From Salipiger mangrovisoli (GTDB lineage Bacteria > Pseudomonadota > Alphaproteobacteria > Rhodobacterales > Rhodobacteraceae), in NCBI RefSeq assembly GCF_015223355.1, contig NZ_JADFFK010000001.1, forward strand, positions 434,001-498,000: DNA of 64,000 nucleotides, given 5' to 3'. Below are positions 1 through 10,515 of the stretch, in pieces. A program made the position numbers and the translations under genes. How positions within the stretch are numbered: position 1 is the stretch's first letter; every line of letters starts with the position of its first letter. Under the pieces are notes generated by a model. It saw only the letters and a list, made by a program, of their open reading frames with translations. It was not told the origin of the DNA and did not search any database.

Positions 1-519
1 CTTCGCGGGCCGAATGGCTCGGGCAAGACCACGCTGCTGCGCACCATTGCCGGGCTGCAACCGGCCTTTGGCGGCACGATCGAAGGCGCGGGCGAGCGCA
101 TCGCCTACGCTGCCCATTCAGACGGGCTGAAGTCCATGCTGACGGTGACCGAGAACCTGCGCTTCTGGGCGCAGGTCTTTGCGCAATCGGACATCGAGCC
201 GGCGCTCGACGCCTTCGATCTGCGCGGGCTTGAGGACCGTCCCGCAGCCACGCTTTCGGCCGGGCAGAAGCGGCGGCTGGGACTGGCGCGCCTGATGGTC
301 ACCGCACGCCTGGTCTGGGTGCTGGACGAGCCCACCGTATCGCTCGACACGGCCTCGGTGGCGCGCTTTGCCGAGGCGGTGAGAGGGCATCTGGCCGAGG
401 GTGGCTCGGCGCTGCTCGCGACCCATATCGACCTCGGCCTAAACGAGGCGGAGGTCCTTGACGTGACCCCCTTCAAGGCCGCGCCGCGGGTCTCGCTGGA
501 AGACGAGGCCTTCCTGTGA
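1..519 (+). CDS. ccmA: Haem exporter ATP-binding protein CcmA (5' end missing)
   Basis: ATPase of the CcmABCD complex, which serves haem delivery and release of holo-CcmE during cytochrome c maturation. The frame is open from base 1 and begins inside the Walker A loop (GPNGSGKTT), so roughly the first 35 residues lie outside the window. The ABC signature is LSAGQKRRL and Walker B is [11 protein letters not shown], followed by the switch histidine in LLATHIDLG. The stop TGA overlaps the GTG start of ccmB, which indicates translational coupling. Identity rests on the ccmB, ccmC, ccmD and ccmG homologues that follow in canonical order. Sure, apart from the missing start. Confidence 0.95.
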   Translation, partial: LRGPNGSGKTTLLRTIAGLQPAFGGTIEGAGERIAYAAHSDGLKSMLTVTENLRFWAQVFAQSDIEPALDAFDLRGLEDRPAATLSAGQKRRLGLARLMVTARLVWVLDEPTVSLDTASVARFAEAVRGHLAEGGSALLATHIDLGLNEAEVLDVTPFKAAPRVSLEDEAFL

Positions 520-1172
520 TCGCGCTGCTTCTCAGGGACTTGCGGCTTGCGGTCCGGGCGGGCGGGGGCTTTGGCCTCGGCCTTGCCTTCTTCCTGATCG
601 TCACCGTGCTGATCCCCTTCGGCGTGGGTCCCGAGACCGGGCTTCTGAGCCGCATCGCGCCCGGTGTGCTTTGGATCGGCGCGCTGCTGGCCTGCCTGCT
701 GTCGCTCGACCGCATCTTCGCGCTCGACTGGGAGGACGGCTCGCTCGACCTCTTGGCCACCGCGCCGCTGCCGATGGAGGGCATCGTCACCATCAAGGCG
801 CTCGCCCATTGGATCACCACCGGCCTGCCGCTGGTTCTGGCCGCGCCGGCGCTCGGCGTGCTGCTGAGCCTGCCGCCCTCGGGCTATCTCTGGGTGCTGG
901 TCTCGCTCGCGCTCGGCACCCCGGCGCTGTCGGTCATCGGCACCTTCGGCGCGGCGCTGACCGTCGGGCTGAAGCGGGGCGGGCTGCTGCTGTCGATCCT
1001 CGTGCTGCCGCTCTACGTGCCGACGCTGATCTTCGGCGCAGAGGTGGCGCGGCGCGGGGCCGAGGGGCTGGCGGTGCAGACGCCGCTGCTGATGCTGGCG
1101 GGGATCAGCTTCGGCACGCTGGCGCTGCTGCCCTTCGCCAGCGCTGCGGTGCTGCGGATCAACCTGCGCTGA
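516..1172 (+). CDS. ccmB: Haem exporter permease CcmB
   Basis: Inner-membrane permease partner of CcmA, 218 residues, the usual length of the family. About six hydrophobic segments are visible, starting with one at residues 20-42. The sequence [16 protein letters not shown] near residue 70 is typical of CcmB. It starts with GTG inside the ccmA stop codon (GTGA overlap), so it is made with CcmA. About 80 bases separate it from ccmC; that gap holds a weak CGAATATTTGAAG motif but no clear terminator. Confidence 0.95.
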   Translation: MIALLLRDLRLAVRAGGGFGLGLAFFLIVTVLIPFGVGPETGLLSRIAPGVLWIGALLACLLSLDRIFALDWEDGSLDLLATAPLPMEGIVTIKALAHWITTGLPLVLAAPALGVLLSLPPSGYLWVLVSLALGTPALSVIGTFGAALTVGLKRGGLLLSILVLPLYVPTLIFGAEVARRGAEGLAVQTPLLMLAGISFGTLALLPFASAAVLRINLR

Positions 1173-1253
1173 GAGGCCGCAGGGCAGCGGCAAGCATTGC
1201 CCCTGCCGAATATTTGAAGTGTAAAAAGCCGCGAGCTGGGCTAGGGGAGCCGC

Positions 1254-1982
1254 ATGTCGATCTGGGAATACGCCAATCCGGTGAAGTTCATCCGCACCAC
1301 CGACCGCATCCTGCCCTGGGTGTCGGTCGCGGCGGTGCTGTGCCTCGTGACCGGGTTGGTCTGGGGCTATTTCTTCACCCCCGACGACTACCGTCAGGGT
1401 GCGACGGTGAAGATCATCTACCTGCATGTGCCCGCGGCACTGATGGCGATCAATGCCTGGATCATGATGCTGGTCGCCTCGCTGATCTGGATCGTCCGCC
1501 GCCACCACGTCTCGGCGCTGGCAGCGCGCGCGGCGGCGCCCGTGGGAGCGATCTTCACGGTGATCGCGCTGGCCACCGGGGCGCTCTGGGGCCAGCCGAT
1601 GTGGGGCACCTGGTGGGCCTGGGACCCGCGCCTCACGTCGTTCCTGATCCTGTTCCTCTTCTACCTCGGCTACATGGCGCTCTGGTCGGCGATCGAGAAT
1701 GACGACACCGCCGCCGATCTCACCTCGATCCTCTGCCTCGTCGGCTCGGTCTTCGCGCTGCTGTCGCGCTACGCGGTGCTGTTCTGGAACCAGGGGCTGC
1801 ACCAGGGGGCCTCGCTGTCGCTCGACAAGGAAGAAAACGTCGCCGACGTCTTCTGGTACCCGCTGCTGGTCTGCATCGCGGGCTTCGTGCTGCTCTTCGT
1901 GGCGCTGGTCTTCCTGCGCACGCAGACCGAAATCCGCGCCCGCCGCACGCGCGCGCTTCTGGCACGGGAGAGCCGGACATGA
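1254..1982 (+). CDS. ccmC: Haem-handling membrane protein CcmC
   Basis: Six-transmembrane protein of the haem-handling family that presents haem to CcmE at the periplasmic face. The tryptophan-rich WWD motif is clear (WGQPMWGTWWAWDPRLTS, about residues 110-127). Conserved histidines sit before it (YLHVPAAL) and after it (NQGLHQGASLS), as expected of haem ligands in this family. Length 242 residues is normal. The stop overlaps the ATG of ccmD. Confidence 0.97.
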   Translation: MSIWEYANPVKFIRTTDRILPWVSVAAVLCLVTGLVWGYFFTPDDYRQGATVKIIYLHVPAALMAINAWIMMLVASLIWIVRRHHVSALAARAAAPVGAIFTVIALATGALWGQPMWGTWWAWDPRLTSFLILFLFYLGYMALWSAIENDDTAADLTSILCLVGSVFALLSRYAVLFWNQGLHQGASLSLDKEENVADVFWYPLLVCIAGFVLLFVALVFLRTQTEIRARRTRALLARESRT

Positions 1983-2137
1983 TGCCCGATCTGGGGAAAT
2001 ACGCCTTTGCCGTGCTGGCCTCCTACGGGGTGAGCCTCGGGCTGATCATCGTGCTCGTGTCGTTGAGCCTGCGCCGCGCGCGCCGCGTCCGCGCCGAGCT
2101 GGACAAGGTCGAGGAAAGGGTGAAGCGCCATGGCTAA
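1979..2137 (+). CDS. ccmD: Haem exporter small subunit CcmD
   Basis: Small membrane protein of 52 residues that belongs to the CcmABCD complex and helps release holo-CcmE. The sequence begins MMPDLGKYAFAVLASYG. It then has one hydrophobic segment and an arginine-rich cytoplasmic tail with a short charged helix (RRARRVRAELDKVEERVK), the normal CcmD plan. The start ATG overlaps the ccmC stop and the end overlaps the ccmG start by 8 bases. A second ATG follows directly, so the start could be 3 bases later. Confidence 0.9.
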   Translation: MMPDLGKYAFAVLASYGVSLGLIIVLVSLSLRRARRVRAELDKVEERVKRHG

Positions 2138-2681
2138 GATCTCGCCGCTGATGGTGATCCCGCCGGTGCTCTTCGCCGCCTTCGCGGTGATGGCCTATTT
2201 CGGCATGCAGCGCGGCGATCCGAACACGCTGCCCTCGACCTTCCTCGGCAAGCCCGCGCCGGGCCTGCCGCCGGAAACGCTCGAAGGCTTCCCGGCCGCC
2301 TCCGACGCCGACCTGCGCAGCGGCGAGGTGACGGTGGTGAACTTCTGGGCCAGCTGGTGCCCGCCCTGCCGCGCCGAGCACCCCGTTCTGCTGCACCTGC
2401 AGGAGCAGGGCGTGCGCATCGTGGGTGTGAACTACAAGGACAAGACCGGCGCCGCCTCGGGCTACCTGACCGAGGACGGCTCGCCCTTCATCGGCGTGCC
2501 CTACGACCCGCAGGGGCGCGCAGCGATCGAATGGGGCGTCACCGGTCCGCCCGAGACCTTCATCCTGAGCGGCGACGGCACGGTGCTGCACAAGCACGTC
2601 GGTCCGCTGGCCGGCACGCTCTACACCGAGGATTTCCTGCCGGCGCTGGAGAAGGCGCTGGGGCGCGACCTCGAGCCGTGA
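2130..2681 (+). CDS. ccmG: Thiol:disulfide interchange protein CcmG/DsbE
   Basis: Membrane-anchored periplasmic thioredoxin-like reductant that keeps apocytochrome c haem-binding cysteines reduced. An N-terminal membrane anchor (residues 5-24) is followed by a thioredoxin fold with active site NFWASWCPPCRAEHP near residue 75. The cis-proline loop appears as GVTGPPETF, and the CcmG family sequence GVNYKD is present. Length 183 residues is typical. It is the last clear gene of the ccm operon; a hairpin lies about 45 bases downstream. Confidence 0.96.
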   Translation: MAKISPLMVIPPVLFAAFAVMAYFGMQRGDPNTLPSTFLGKPAPGLPPETLEGFPAASDADLRSGEVTVVNFWASWCPPCRAEHPVLLHLQEQGVRIVGVNYKDKTGAASGYLTEDGSPFIGVPYDPQGRAAIEWGVTGPPETFILSGDGTVLHKHVGPLAGTLYTEDFLPALEKALGRDLEP

Positions 2682-2726
2682 CACTGCGTGGCCCGGGCGG
2701 GATTGCGTATTTGGGGAACAATGAAG

Positions 2727-2749
2727 GGCCGGGGGCATCGCCTCCGGCC
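2727..2749 (+). terminator. Hairpin downstream of the ccm operon
   Basis: A 10-bp stem (left GGCCGGGGGC, loop ATC, right GCCTCCGGCC) with one G-U pair. It is followed by only two T residues, so it is not a classical intrinsic terminator. It also lies in the leader of the NUDIX gene. Just upstream, GCGTATTTGGGGAACAATGAAG resembles the tail of the intergenic element family seen elsewhere in the window. Confidence 0.35.
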
Positions 2750-2768
2750 TTGCCATGCGAGGGTCGGA

Positions 2769-3308
2769 ATGGCTGATCTGCCATGGAGGATGGTGCTGCG
2801 CGACGCGCGGGACCGCGAGAACCGCGCCGCGCTGGCGGCGCTTCTGGACCGGGTGCCCGATCCCTACGGCCGCGACCCGCGGCACGATCATGTGACCGGT
2901 TCGGGTTTCGTCGTCTCGCCCTGCCGCGGCTTCACGCTGCTGATGCACCATGCCAAGCTGGGCCGCTGGCTGCAGCCGGGAGGCCATTGCGACGGCGATG
3001 CGGATATCGCGGGCGTGGCGGCGCGCGAGGTCTTCGAGGAGACCGGCCTGCGCGCGCGGCTGCTGTCGGACGGGCTTTTCGACATCGACATCCACCAAAT
3101 CCCCGCGCGCGGCGACGCGCCTGCGCATTTTCACTACGATCTGCGCTTTCTCTTCGAGGCTGACCCAGCGAAGCCCTTGCTTGGCAACGAGGAATCACAC
3201 GACCTTCACTGGGTGGCGCTGGACGATCTGCCGCGCTACGCGCCGCAGCGCTCGGTCTGCGTGCTGCGCGAGAAGTTGCCCCTCTGGAGGGCCGAGAGCG
3301 GAGAGTGA
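2769..3308 (+). CDS. NUDIX hydrolase
   Basis: Hydrolase of nucleoside diphosphate-linked substrates; the substrate is unknown. The Nudix core REVFEETGL is intact and is preceded by GGHCDGDADIAGVAA. The first glutamate of the formal box (GX5E) is not at its usual place, with Asp residues nearby, as in several subfamilies. The frame is open from 2688, but I start at the ATG at 2769 (179 residues). It has a purine-rich AGGGTCGG just upstream, and the 27 extra residues do not look like protein. The stop overlaps the next gene by 4 bases, so the two are probably co-translated. Confidence 0.85.
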   Translation: MADLPWRMVLRDARDRENRAALAALLDRVPDPYGRDPRHDHVTGSGFVVSPCRGFTLLMHHAKLGRWLQPGGHCDGDADIAGVAAREVFEETGLRARLLSDGLFDIDIHQIPARGDAPAHFHYDLRFLFEADPAKPLLGNEESHDLHWVALDDLPRYAPQRSVCVLREKLPLWRAESGE

Positions 3309-4045
3309 CGAGAATGATCCTGCAGGCACGGATTCCCTATGACCTGACCGAGATGAAACCGCTGCCGGGCATCGCACCGCTCGATCCGTCGTCCTGGCTC
3401 AAGGTCGACGATGCCTACGCCGAGCAGATGGCCGAGCGCGCGCGCCTGCTGTCCACGCAGCGCGAGGCGGTGCTGGCGATCGAGCCGGAGGCCATGGCGG
3501 CGGCGCAGGAACTGCTGGAGGTCGTGCTGGCGCATCTGCCTGGCGGATTCGCGCGCACGGGAGAGGTGGTGACACGCCCCGATGGGGTGCAGGTCACGCT
3601 CGACCGGCAGGATCCGATGGGCACGCTGGGGGTGTTGGTGCAGGAGGATCTCTGCCTGCTTCAGAAGCGCGGCGACGAGCATGTGCTGACCGGCGCGGTG
3701 CTCTGCTTCCCGGCGGGATGGCGTCTGGCGGACAAGGTCTCGCGCCCGCTCAGCATCATCCACGTTCCGATCCCGGAGTATGACGAGAATATCGGGCGGC
3801 GGGTACAGCGGCTCTTCGACGGGATTCGGCCGGGCAAGCCGCTGGTGCGGGTGAACCGGCTGTTCCACGACAATCCGGCGCTGTTCCAGCCCGGACCGCG
3901 GCGCAGCAACGCCGACCGCGCCAACCCGGCAACCGCCCCGTACCTGCGCTCGGAGCGGCAATGCCTGCTGCGGTTGCCGGAGACGCAGGCAGTGGTGTTC
4001 TCGATCCACACCTATGTCATCGCGCGGGGGCCGGATACGCCCTAG
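3305..4045 (+). CDS. Haem-dependent oxidative N-demethylase family protein (DUF3445)
   Basis: Belongs to the DUF3445/HODM family, whose characterised members are haem-containing subunits of dimethylamine-type monooxygenases. Family hallmarks are CFPAGWRLADKVSRPLS near residue 140, RVNRLFHDNPALFQP near residue 185, and a C-terminal block SERQCLLRLPETQAVVFSIHTY. Length 246 residues fits. None of the reductase or ferredoxin partners of a full HODM operon is adjacent; the only coupled gene is the NUDIX hydrolase. The substrate is therefore open and could be an amine other than dimethylamine. The stop overlaps the converging gene at 4042 by 4 bases. Confidence 0.85.
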   Translation: MTRMILQARIPYDLTEMKPLPGIAPLDPSSWLKVDDAYAEQMAERARLLSTQREAVLAIEPEAMAAAQELLEVVLAHLPGGFARTGEVVTRPDGVQVTLDRQDPMGTLGVLVQEDLCLLQKRGDEHVLTGAVLCFPAGWRLADKVSRPLSIIHVPIPEYDENIGRRVQRLFDGIRPGKPLVRVNRLFHDNPALFQPGPRRSNADRANPATAPYLRSERQCLLRLPETQAVVFSIHTYVIARGPDTP

Positions 4046-4767
4046 ATCGGAAGCGGCAGCAACCCGGCGTCGCGCAGCGACACCGCCAGGACGGTCAGGC
4101 TCAGGATTTGCGTTGCGAAGCGGAAATCCATCCCGCGCCGCAGGCCGATGGCAGCCAGGACGATGGCGACCGGAAAGCTGAGCATGCCGACCAGTCCGGT
4201 CATGATCCAGGCGGCAAGGCTGAGCCGCGTGCGTGCGGGATCGTTCTGCGGCAGAACCGCCGGCAGCCCGGCGCCCGGAGCCGAGGGCGCAGCCAGCGTT
4301 GAGGCCATGGCGTGGCGGATGCCCTCGGACAGAAGCTTTTCGGCCTCGGGGTCGATCGGTGCGAGCCGCTTGCGGGGGGCGCGGTTGAGCTGGTCGGGCA
4401 GGGTGTTCGGGGCAAGCCGGGTGCGGGGCGAGAGCCACTCGATCTCGGTGGCGGCGCAGAGCGGGGAAAGACGGCGCACCGCTTCCAGAAGCAGGGCAAT
4501 GGCCTTGGGTCCGCGTGCCAGGCCGCCTTCGCGGCTCAGGACGCGCAGCACGATCCGCGGTGTACCCCGCTTGCCGTCGAAATGGGTCAGGCACAGCCCC
4601 ATGCAGTCACCCATCAGCGCAAGCCGGCGCCGGGACACCAGAAGCGGCCGCCCGGAGCTGTTGTCGAGCGCCAGCAAGGTCTTGCCGGCTGTCTTGAGCA
4701 GCTGGACGAGGTCCGGCGCTGGCGTGTCGGGCAGGTAGAGGGCCGCGTAGGGGGCTTTGCCCGTCAT
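4042..4767 (-). CDS. Hypothetical protein with two C-terminal membrane segments
   Basis: I do not recognise a family. The 241 residues show a soluble N-terminal region of about 170 residues (LYLPDTPAPDLVQLLKTAG, LVSRRRLALMGDCMGLCLT, EIEWLSPRTRL). Two hydrophobic segments follow near the C terminus (ARTRLSLAAWIMTGLVGML onward and the last 40 residues), so it is likely a membrane-anchored cytoplasmic protein. I start at the ATG at 4767, which has AAGGAACACGAGG directly upstream; an upstream in-frame ATG at 4815 would add an Arg-rich stretch. GC content and codon use match the neighbours. Confidence 0.6.
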   Translation of the reverse strand: MTGKAPYAALYLPDTPAPDLVQLLKTAGKTLLALDNSSGRPLLVSRRRLALMGDCMGLCLTHFDGKRGTPRIVLRVLSREGGLARGPKAIALLLEAVRRLSPLCAATEIEWLSPRTRLAPNTLPDQLNRAPRKRLAPIDPEAEKLLSEGIRHAMASTLAAPSAPGAGLPAVLPQNDPARTRLSLAAWIMTGLVGMLSFPVAIVLAAIGLRRGMDFRFATQILSLTVLAVSLRDAGLLPLPI

Positions 4768-4898
4768 CCTCGTGTTCCTTCTGAAACGTCTTTTGACGCC
4801 AGTCTTGCGCGCCAAATGAGGAGGAACTTTGTCTCAAACGGGTCTCGGGATGGGCGATCTGAATAAAATCGGACCACCCCGAGTTGCAGAGGATTGAA

Positions 4899-5705
4899 TC
4901 ACCCGACTTTCTGGGCAACCAGCGCGATGGCCTGCTGGTAGACGGTCGCGGCGTTCCATTCGTTCAGCACGCGGAAGTTCGCGGTGCCTTCGCCATAGGG
5001 CTGGCCTGGCTGCCAGCCCATCTGGCGCAGGTAGTTGGCGGTCGAGGCCAGCGCGTCGAACTGGTTGTAGAAATCGACCCGACCGTCGCCGTTTCCGTCC
5101 ACGCCGTAGCGGAGCGCGTTGCCGGGCAGGAACTGGGTATGCCCGAGTTCGCCATGGGCCGCGCCCTGCTGGTTCGGCGAGAGCATGCCCTTGTCCACCA
5201 TCTTCAGCGCGGCGATCGCATGCGGCGTGAAGAAGGACGCGCGGCGGCAGTCATAGGCAACGGTGCTGATCGAGGAAATCACCGGCACGTTGCCCATGGT
5301 GCGCCCGAAGCCGGTTTCCATGCCGTGGATCGCCAGGAGAATTCCCGCGGGTACGCCATAGCGCTGCTCGATGGCGTTGAAGAACTGCGGATTCTGGGCG
5401 CGGCGCTTGCGGACCTGCGCCGCGAATCCGTCCACCGAGCCGAGACGGATGCGGATGAACTCATCCAGCGGGTATTTCACGCCTTTCTGGCTGCGATCGA
5501 CCTTGATCGTGTAGCTTGAGTAGGGCGCGCTCATCAGCGCATCGATCCCGCGCTGCCCGACGCCGGCGCGCTGCGCCTCGGCGGCAAATTCGCGTTTCCA
5601 TGCATCGAAGCCAGAGGCCGTGTTGCCGCAGCTTGCTGCGACGGCAGCTCCGGCGGACAGGGACAGCGTGGCTGCCGCAAAGAAGTTCAATAGGGTGCGA
5701 CGCAT
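4899..5705 (-). CDS. Lytic murein transglycosylase, MltB-like (GH103)
   Basis: Cleaves the MurNAc-GlcNAc bond of peptidoglycan in the periplasm. It has a signal peptide (about residues 1-24, AGAAVA-AS), then a short soluble form of the MltB catalytic domain. The catalytic glutamate is E130 in IHGMETGFGRTMGN. The downstream GELGHTQFLPGNALRYGVD and DGNGDGRVDFYN motifs are diagnostic of the family. At 268 residues it lacks the C-terminal peptidoglycan-binding domain found in longer family members. It is monocistronic; 82 gene-free bases separate it from the gene to its left. Confidence 0.9.
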   Translation of the reverse strand: MRRTLLNFFAAATLSLSAGAAVAASCGNTASGFDAWKREFAAEAQRAGVGQRGIDALMSAPYSSYTIKVDRSQKGVKYPLDEFIRIRLGSVDGFAAQVRKRRAQNPQFFNAIEQRYGVPAGILLAIHGMETGFGRTMGNVPVISSISTVAYDCRRASFFTPHAIAALKMVDKGMLSPNQQGAAHGELGHTQFLPGNALRYGVDGNGDGRVDFYNQFDALASTANYLRQMGWQPGQPYGEGTANFRVLNEWNAATVYQQAIALVAQKVG

Positions 5706-5837
5706 TTTGGGACTCCGAACAAACGCATGTGCCGCAGCAAGGTAGTGCGCCGACCCCTGTGCGGAAAGGGAGGGCGGACAGACGCACGGTCACGAGGCGG
5801 GAGTCTGCCGGATGCCGCGGGGTCAACTGGCCCCTAG

Positions 5838-6062
5838 TCAGAGCGAGGCGATCTCCATCGCGCGCGTGATGATCATGCCCGCCAGCGAGAAGAGCGTGAC
5901 GACGCTGAGGCTCAGAAGCACAAGGCGCTGGGTTCGCCGCCGCCGCGCCCGCGTGTCGTCGCTCGGACCGTGCACGGTGCGATCGCCCTGCGCCACGCGC
6001 AGCCCCTCGGCTGGCGCAGTCCGCGAAGCCGTGTCGAGATGACGGGCGAAATCCTCGTTCAT
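5838..6062 (-). CDS. Small single-span membrane protein of unknown function
   Basis: The 74 residues have a polar N-terminal half, an RRRRTQR stop-transfer-like basic patch, then one transmembrane segment (LVLLSLSVVTLFSLAGMIIT). Topology is probably a cytoplasmic N terminus. A good ribosome binding site (GAGGAATTTCAGT) precedes the ATG, and the base composition matches nearby genes, which supports a real gene. It lies downstream of glnA, beyond that gene's terminator, so it is probably transcribed on its own. No family recognised. Confidence 0.65.
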   Translation of the reverse strand: MNEDFARHLDTASRTAPAEGLRVAQGDRTVHGPSDDTRARRRRTQRLVLLSLSVVTLFSLAGMIITRAMEIASL

Positions 6063-6155
6063 ACTGAAATTCCTCTGTGTCTCGCGAGGTAGAAATTCCC
6101 TCTGCGGCTACAATCCTGAGGCAATCTGGAGAATGAAGGGCAGAAATCCGGCATG

Positions 6156-6183
6156 AAAAAGGCGCCCCGAGGGGCGCCTTTCC
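6156..6183 (-). terminator. Intrinsic terminator of glnA
   Basis: A perfect stem AAAGGCGCCCC/GGGGCGCCTTT. Read on the minus strand it ends in a T-run (TTTTT at 6160-6156). It lies 22 bases past the glnA stop codon. Confidence 0.9.
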
Positions 6184-6204
6184 GTGCTGTCCGCGAAAGC
6201 GGGA

Positions 6205-7611
6205 TCAGCAGCTGTAGTACATCGCGAATTCGACCGGGTGCGGCGTCATTTCGTAGGCTTCCAGCTCTTCCATCTTCAGAGCGATGTAGCCTTCGACCTG
6301 GCTCTTGGTGAACACGTCGCCGGCCAGCAGGAAGTCCATGTCGGCTTCCAGCTCGGTGAGCGCTTCACGCAGCGAACCGCAGACGGTCGGGATCTCTGCG
6401 AGCTCTTCCGGCGGAAGGTCGTAGAGGTTCTTGTCCATGGCTTCGCCCGGATCGATCTTGTTCTTGATGCCGTCGAGGCCGGCCATCAGGAGCGCTGCGA
6501 AGCACAGGTAGGGGTTGGCCGAGGGGTCGGGGAAGCGGGCTTCCACACGCTTTGCCTTCGGCGATTCGGTCCACGGAATACGGACGCAGCCCGAGCGGTT
6601 GCGTGCCGAGTAGGCGCGCAGAACGGGCGCTTCGTAGCCCGGAACCAGACGCTTGTACGAGTTGGTCGCCGGGTTGGTGAAGGCGTTCAGCGCCTTGGCG
6701 TGCTTCAGGATGCCGCCGATGAAGTACAGCGCTTCCTGCGACAGGTCCGCATACTTGTCACCTGCGAAGAGCGGCTTGCCGTCCTTCCAGATCGACATGT
6801 TCACGTGCATGCCCGAGCCGTTGTCGCCCTTGATCGGCTTCGGCATGAAGGTTGCCGAGCGGCCGTAGGCCTGTGCCACGTTGTGGATGACGTACTTGTA
6901 CTTCTGCAGCTCGTCGGCCTGCTTGGTCAGCGTGCCGAAGATCAGGCCCAACTCGTGCTGCGAGGTCGCAACTTCGTGGTGGTGCTTGTCGACCTTCATG
7001 CCGAGGCGCTTCATGGTCGACAGCATCTCGGAACGGATGTCTTGGCCGTCGTCCATCGGGTTCACCGGGAAGTAGCCGCCCTTGTAGGTCGGACGGTGGC
7101 CCAGGTTGCCCATCTCGAAATCAGCGTCGGTGTTCCAGGCGGCGTGGTCTGCGTCGACCTCGTAGGACACCTTGTTCGGGGCGACCGAGTACTTCACGTC
7201 GTCGAACAGGAAGAATTCAGCTTCCGGGCCGAAGAACGCCGAGTCACCGATGCCCGAGGACTTCAGGTAGGCTTCGGCCTTCATCGCGGTGCCGCGCGGG
7301 TCACGGTCGTAGGCTTCGCCGGTGTCGGGCTCGACCACCGAGCAATGGATGCAGAGCGTCTTCTCGGCGTAGAACGGGTCGATGTAGACGCTTTCGGTGT
7401 CGGGCATGAGCTTCATGTCGGAAGCTTCGATCGACTTCCAGCCGGCGATCGACGAGCCGTCGAACATGAAGCCTTCGTCGAGGAAGTCTTCGTCGACGAG
7501 GTCGGCGATGACGGTCACGTGCTGGAGCTTGCCGCGCGGGTCGGTAAAGCGGATGTCGACGTAGGCTACGTCCTCATCCTTAATAAGCTTGAGAACTGCG
7601 TCCTTGCTCAT
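6205..7611 (-). CDS. glnA: Glutamine synthetase type I
   Basis: ATP-dependent amidation of glutamate, the main ammonium-assimilating step, as a cytoplasmic dodecamer. The 468 residues starting [15 protein letters not shown] match the usual GlnA length. Visible motifs are [11 protein letters not shown], the metal-site region [27 protein letters not shown], and the adenylylation tyrosine region [12 protein letters not shown]. The frame continues upstream, but I start at the ATG preceded by AAGAAGGGA. It follows glnB by 100 bases in the standard alphaproteobacterial glnBA arrangement. Post-translational control by GlnE and GlnB is expected from the intact Tyr site. Confidence 0.98.
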   Translation of the reverse strand: MSKDAVLKLIKDEDVAYVDIRFTDPRGKLQHVTVIADLVDEDFLDEGFMFDGSSIAGWKSIEASDMKLMPDTESVYIDPFYAEKTLCIHCSVVEPDTGEAYDRDPRGTAMKAEAYLKSSGIGDSAFFGPEAEFFLFDDVKYSVAPNKVSYEVDADHAAWNTDADFEMGNLGHRPTYKGGYFPVNPMDDGQDIRSEMLSTMKRLGMKVDKHHHEVATSQHELGLIFGTLTKQADELQKYKYVIHNVAQAYGRSATFMPKPIKGDNGSGMHVNMSIWKDGKPLFAGDKYADLSQEALYFIGGILKHAKALNAFTNPATNSYKRLVPGYEAPVLRAYSARNRSGCVRIPWTESPKAKRVEARFPDPSANPYLCFAALLMAGLDGIKNKIDPGEAMDKNLYDLPPEELAEIPTVCGSLREALTELEADMDFLLAGDVFTKSQVEGYIALKMEELEAYEMTPHPVEFAMYYSC

Positions 7612-7660
7612 TCCCTTCTTCCCTTTCTGTACTTGGGTCCGGTTTGTTCTGGTGTGTGAT

Positions 7661-7690
7661 CTTCCGCCCCGTCCCGGCGGCGGGCGGAAG
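7661..7690 (-). other. Hairpin between glnB and glnA
   Basis: Perfect 9-bp stem CTTCCGCCC/GGGCGGAAG with a 12-base GC-rich loop, inside the glnB-glnA intercistronic region. It lacks a T-run, so an RNA processing or stability role is more likely than termination. Confidence 0.35.
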
Positions 7691-7711
7691 ACAGCGCAGG
7701 GCGGTTTCGGC

Positions 7712-9763
<2,052 letters not shown>

Positions 9764-9767
<4 letters not shown>

Positions 9768-10273
9768 CCGGGCCGCGAGACGGGCGTGGCGGCGGCCAAT
9801 TCCAGCCCGCCGCCATAGAAGATATGCGGGGCCGCGAAGCTGAGGCTGAAGAGCCGGACCGGCTGCCGGCCGGCGTCGCGCACGAAATAGCCGTCCAGCA
9901 GGCGCTCCAGCGGCACCAGCACCTGATGCGCACCGAAGAGCGCGCTGGCCCGCCAATCCCGCAGCAGGATCTGCTGCGCTGCCGGAAACAGCGCGTCGCT
10001 CTCGGGCCGCGCGGTGCCGAGGCTGCCGGCGCGGATCGCCACAAGCGGCAGCGTCCTGACGCCCTGCTGCACGCAGGTCAGCGTGGCAACGCCGCTGTCG
10101 CGGGTGATCATCCTGTCTCCCGGCGCAAGGACTTCGACGGGAAGCGCGCCGTCGAGGGTCAGCACGAGCGTGCCGGCGACAAGCGCGTTGAGCGCGAGGC
10201 TTCCGCAGCGGCATGTGTCTATTTGGCGCGCGGGAAGTGTCCCGTCGTCGCGCCGGACCGTTTTCGGTTCCAT
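9764..10273 (-). CDS. Stand-alone Hint-domain protein, probably non-processing
   Basis: 169 residues resembling the Hedgehog/intein (Hint) domain proteins common in this bacterial family. The frame is seen in AGTLVLTLDGALPVEVLAPGD (about residues 33-53) and in the later block QQILLRDWRASALFGAHQVLVPLERLLDG. The usual nucleophile motif C-F-x-x-G-T reads A-L-V-A-G-T here, and the usual Q-H-R reads Q-Q-I, so both autoprocessing residues appear lost. There is no signal peptide and no attached extein or RTX region. The family is seen directly; loss of activity is inferred. Confidence 0.7.
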
Positions 10274-10430
10274 GGGCGCTGTCCTGCTGTGGGTCTGCCT
10301 CTTTCCTTGCAGACCTTACGTCAAGACGGGATTAATGTCGCGGCATTTGTCCGAAGCGATTTTTCCTCTCGCCTCGCGGGTGGAGCTTTGCTAGAGATCC
10401 GCGCGATCCGGGCGCCACGTGCGTCCGCGT

Positions 10431-10515
10431 GCGGGTGTGGCGAAATTGGTAGACGCACCAGATTTAGGTTCTGGCGCCGCAAGGCGTGGGGGTTCAAGTC
10501 CCTTCACCCGCACCA
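10431..10515 (+). tRNA. tRNA-Leu (anticodon TAG)
   Basis: Acceptor stem GCGGGTG/CACCCGC, discriminator A and encoded CCA. The D-arm region is GCGAAATTGGTAGACGC. The anticodon stem is CCAGA/TCTGG with loop TTTAGGT, giving anticodon TAG, which reads CUN leucine codons. The long variable arm CGCCGCAAGGCG is a class II feature as expected for leucine. The T-arm GGTTCAAGTCC is canonical. Confidence 0.97.

Noticed and set aside
105-1802. 565-residue minus-strand frame
   Set aside because: Antisense shadow of ccmA, ccmB and ccmC with low-complexity Arg/Gln/His composition.
2769-3308. NUDIX start at 2688
   Set aside because: The extra 27 residues cover the hairpin and repeat tail and have no coding character; a purine-rich site precedes 2769.
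3305-4045. Complete dimethylamine monooxygenase operon
   Set aside because: Only one HODM-like subunit is present; no reductase or ferredoxin partner adjoins it.
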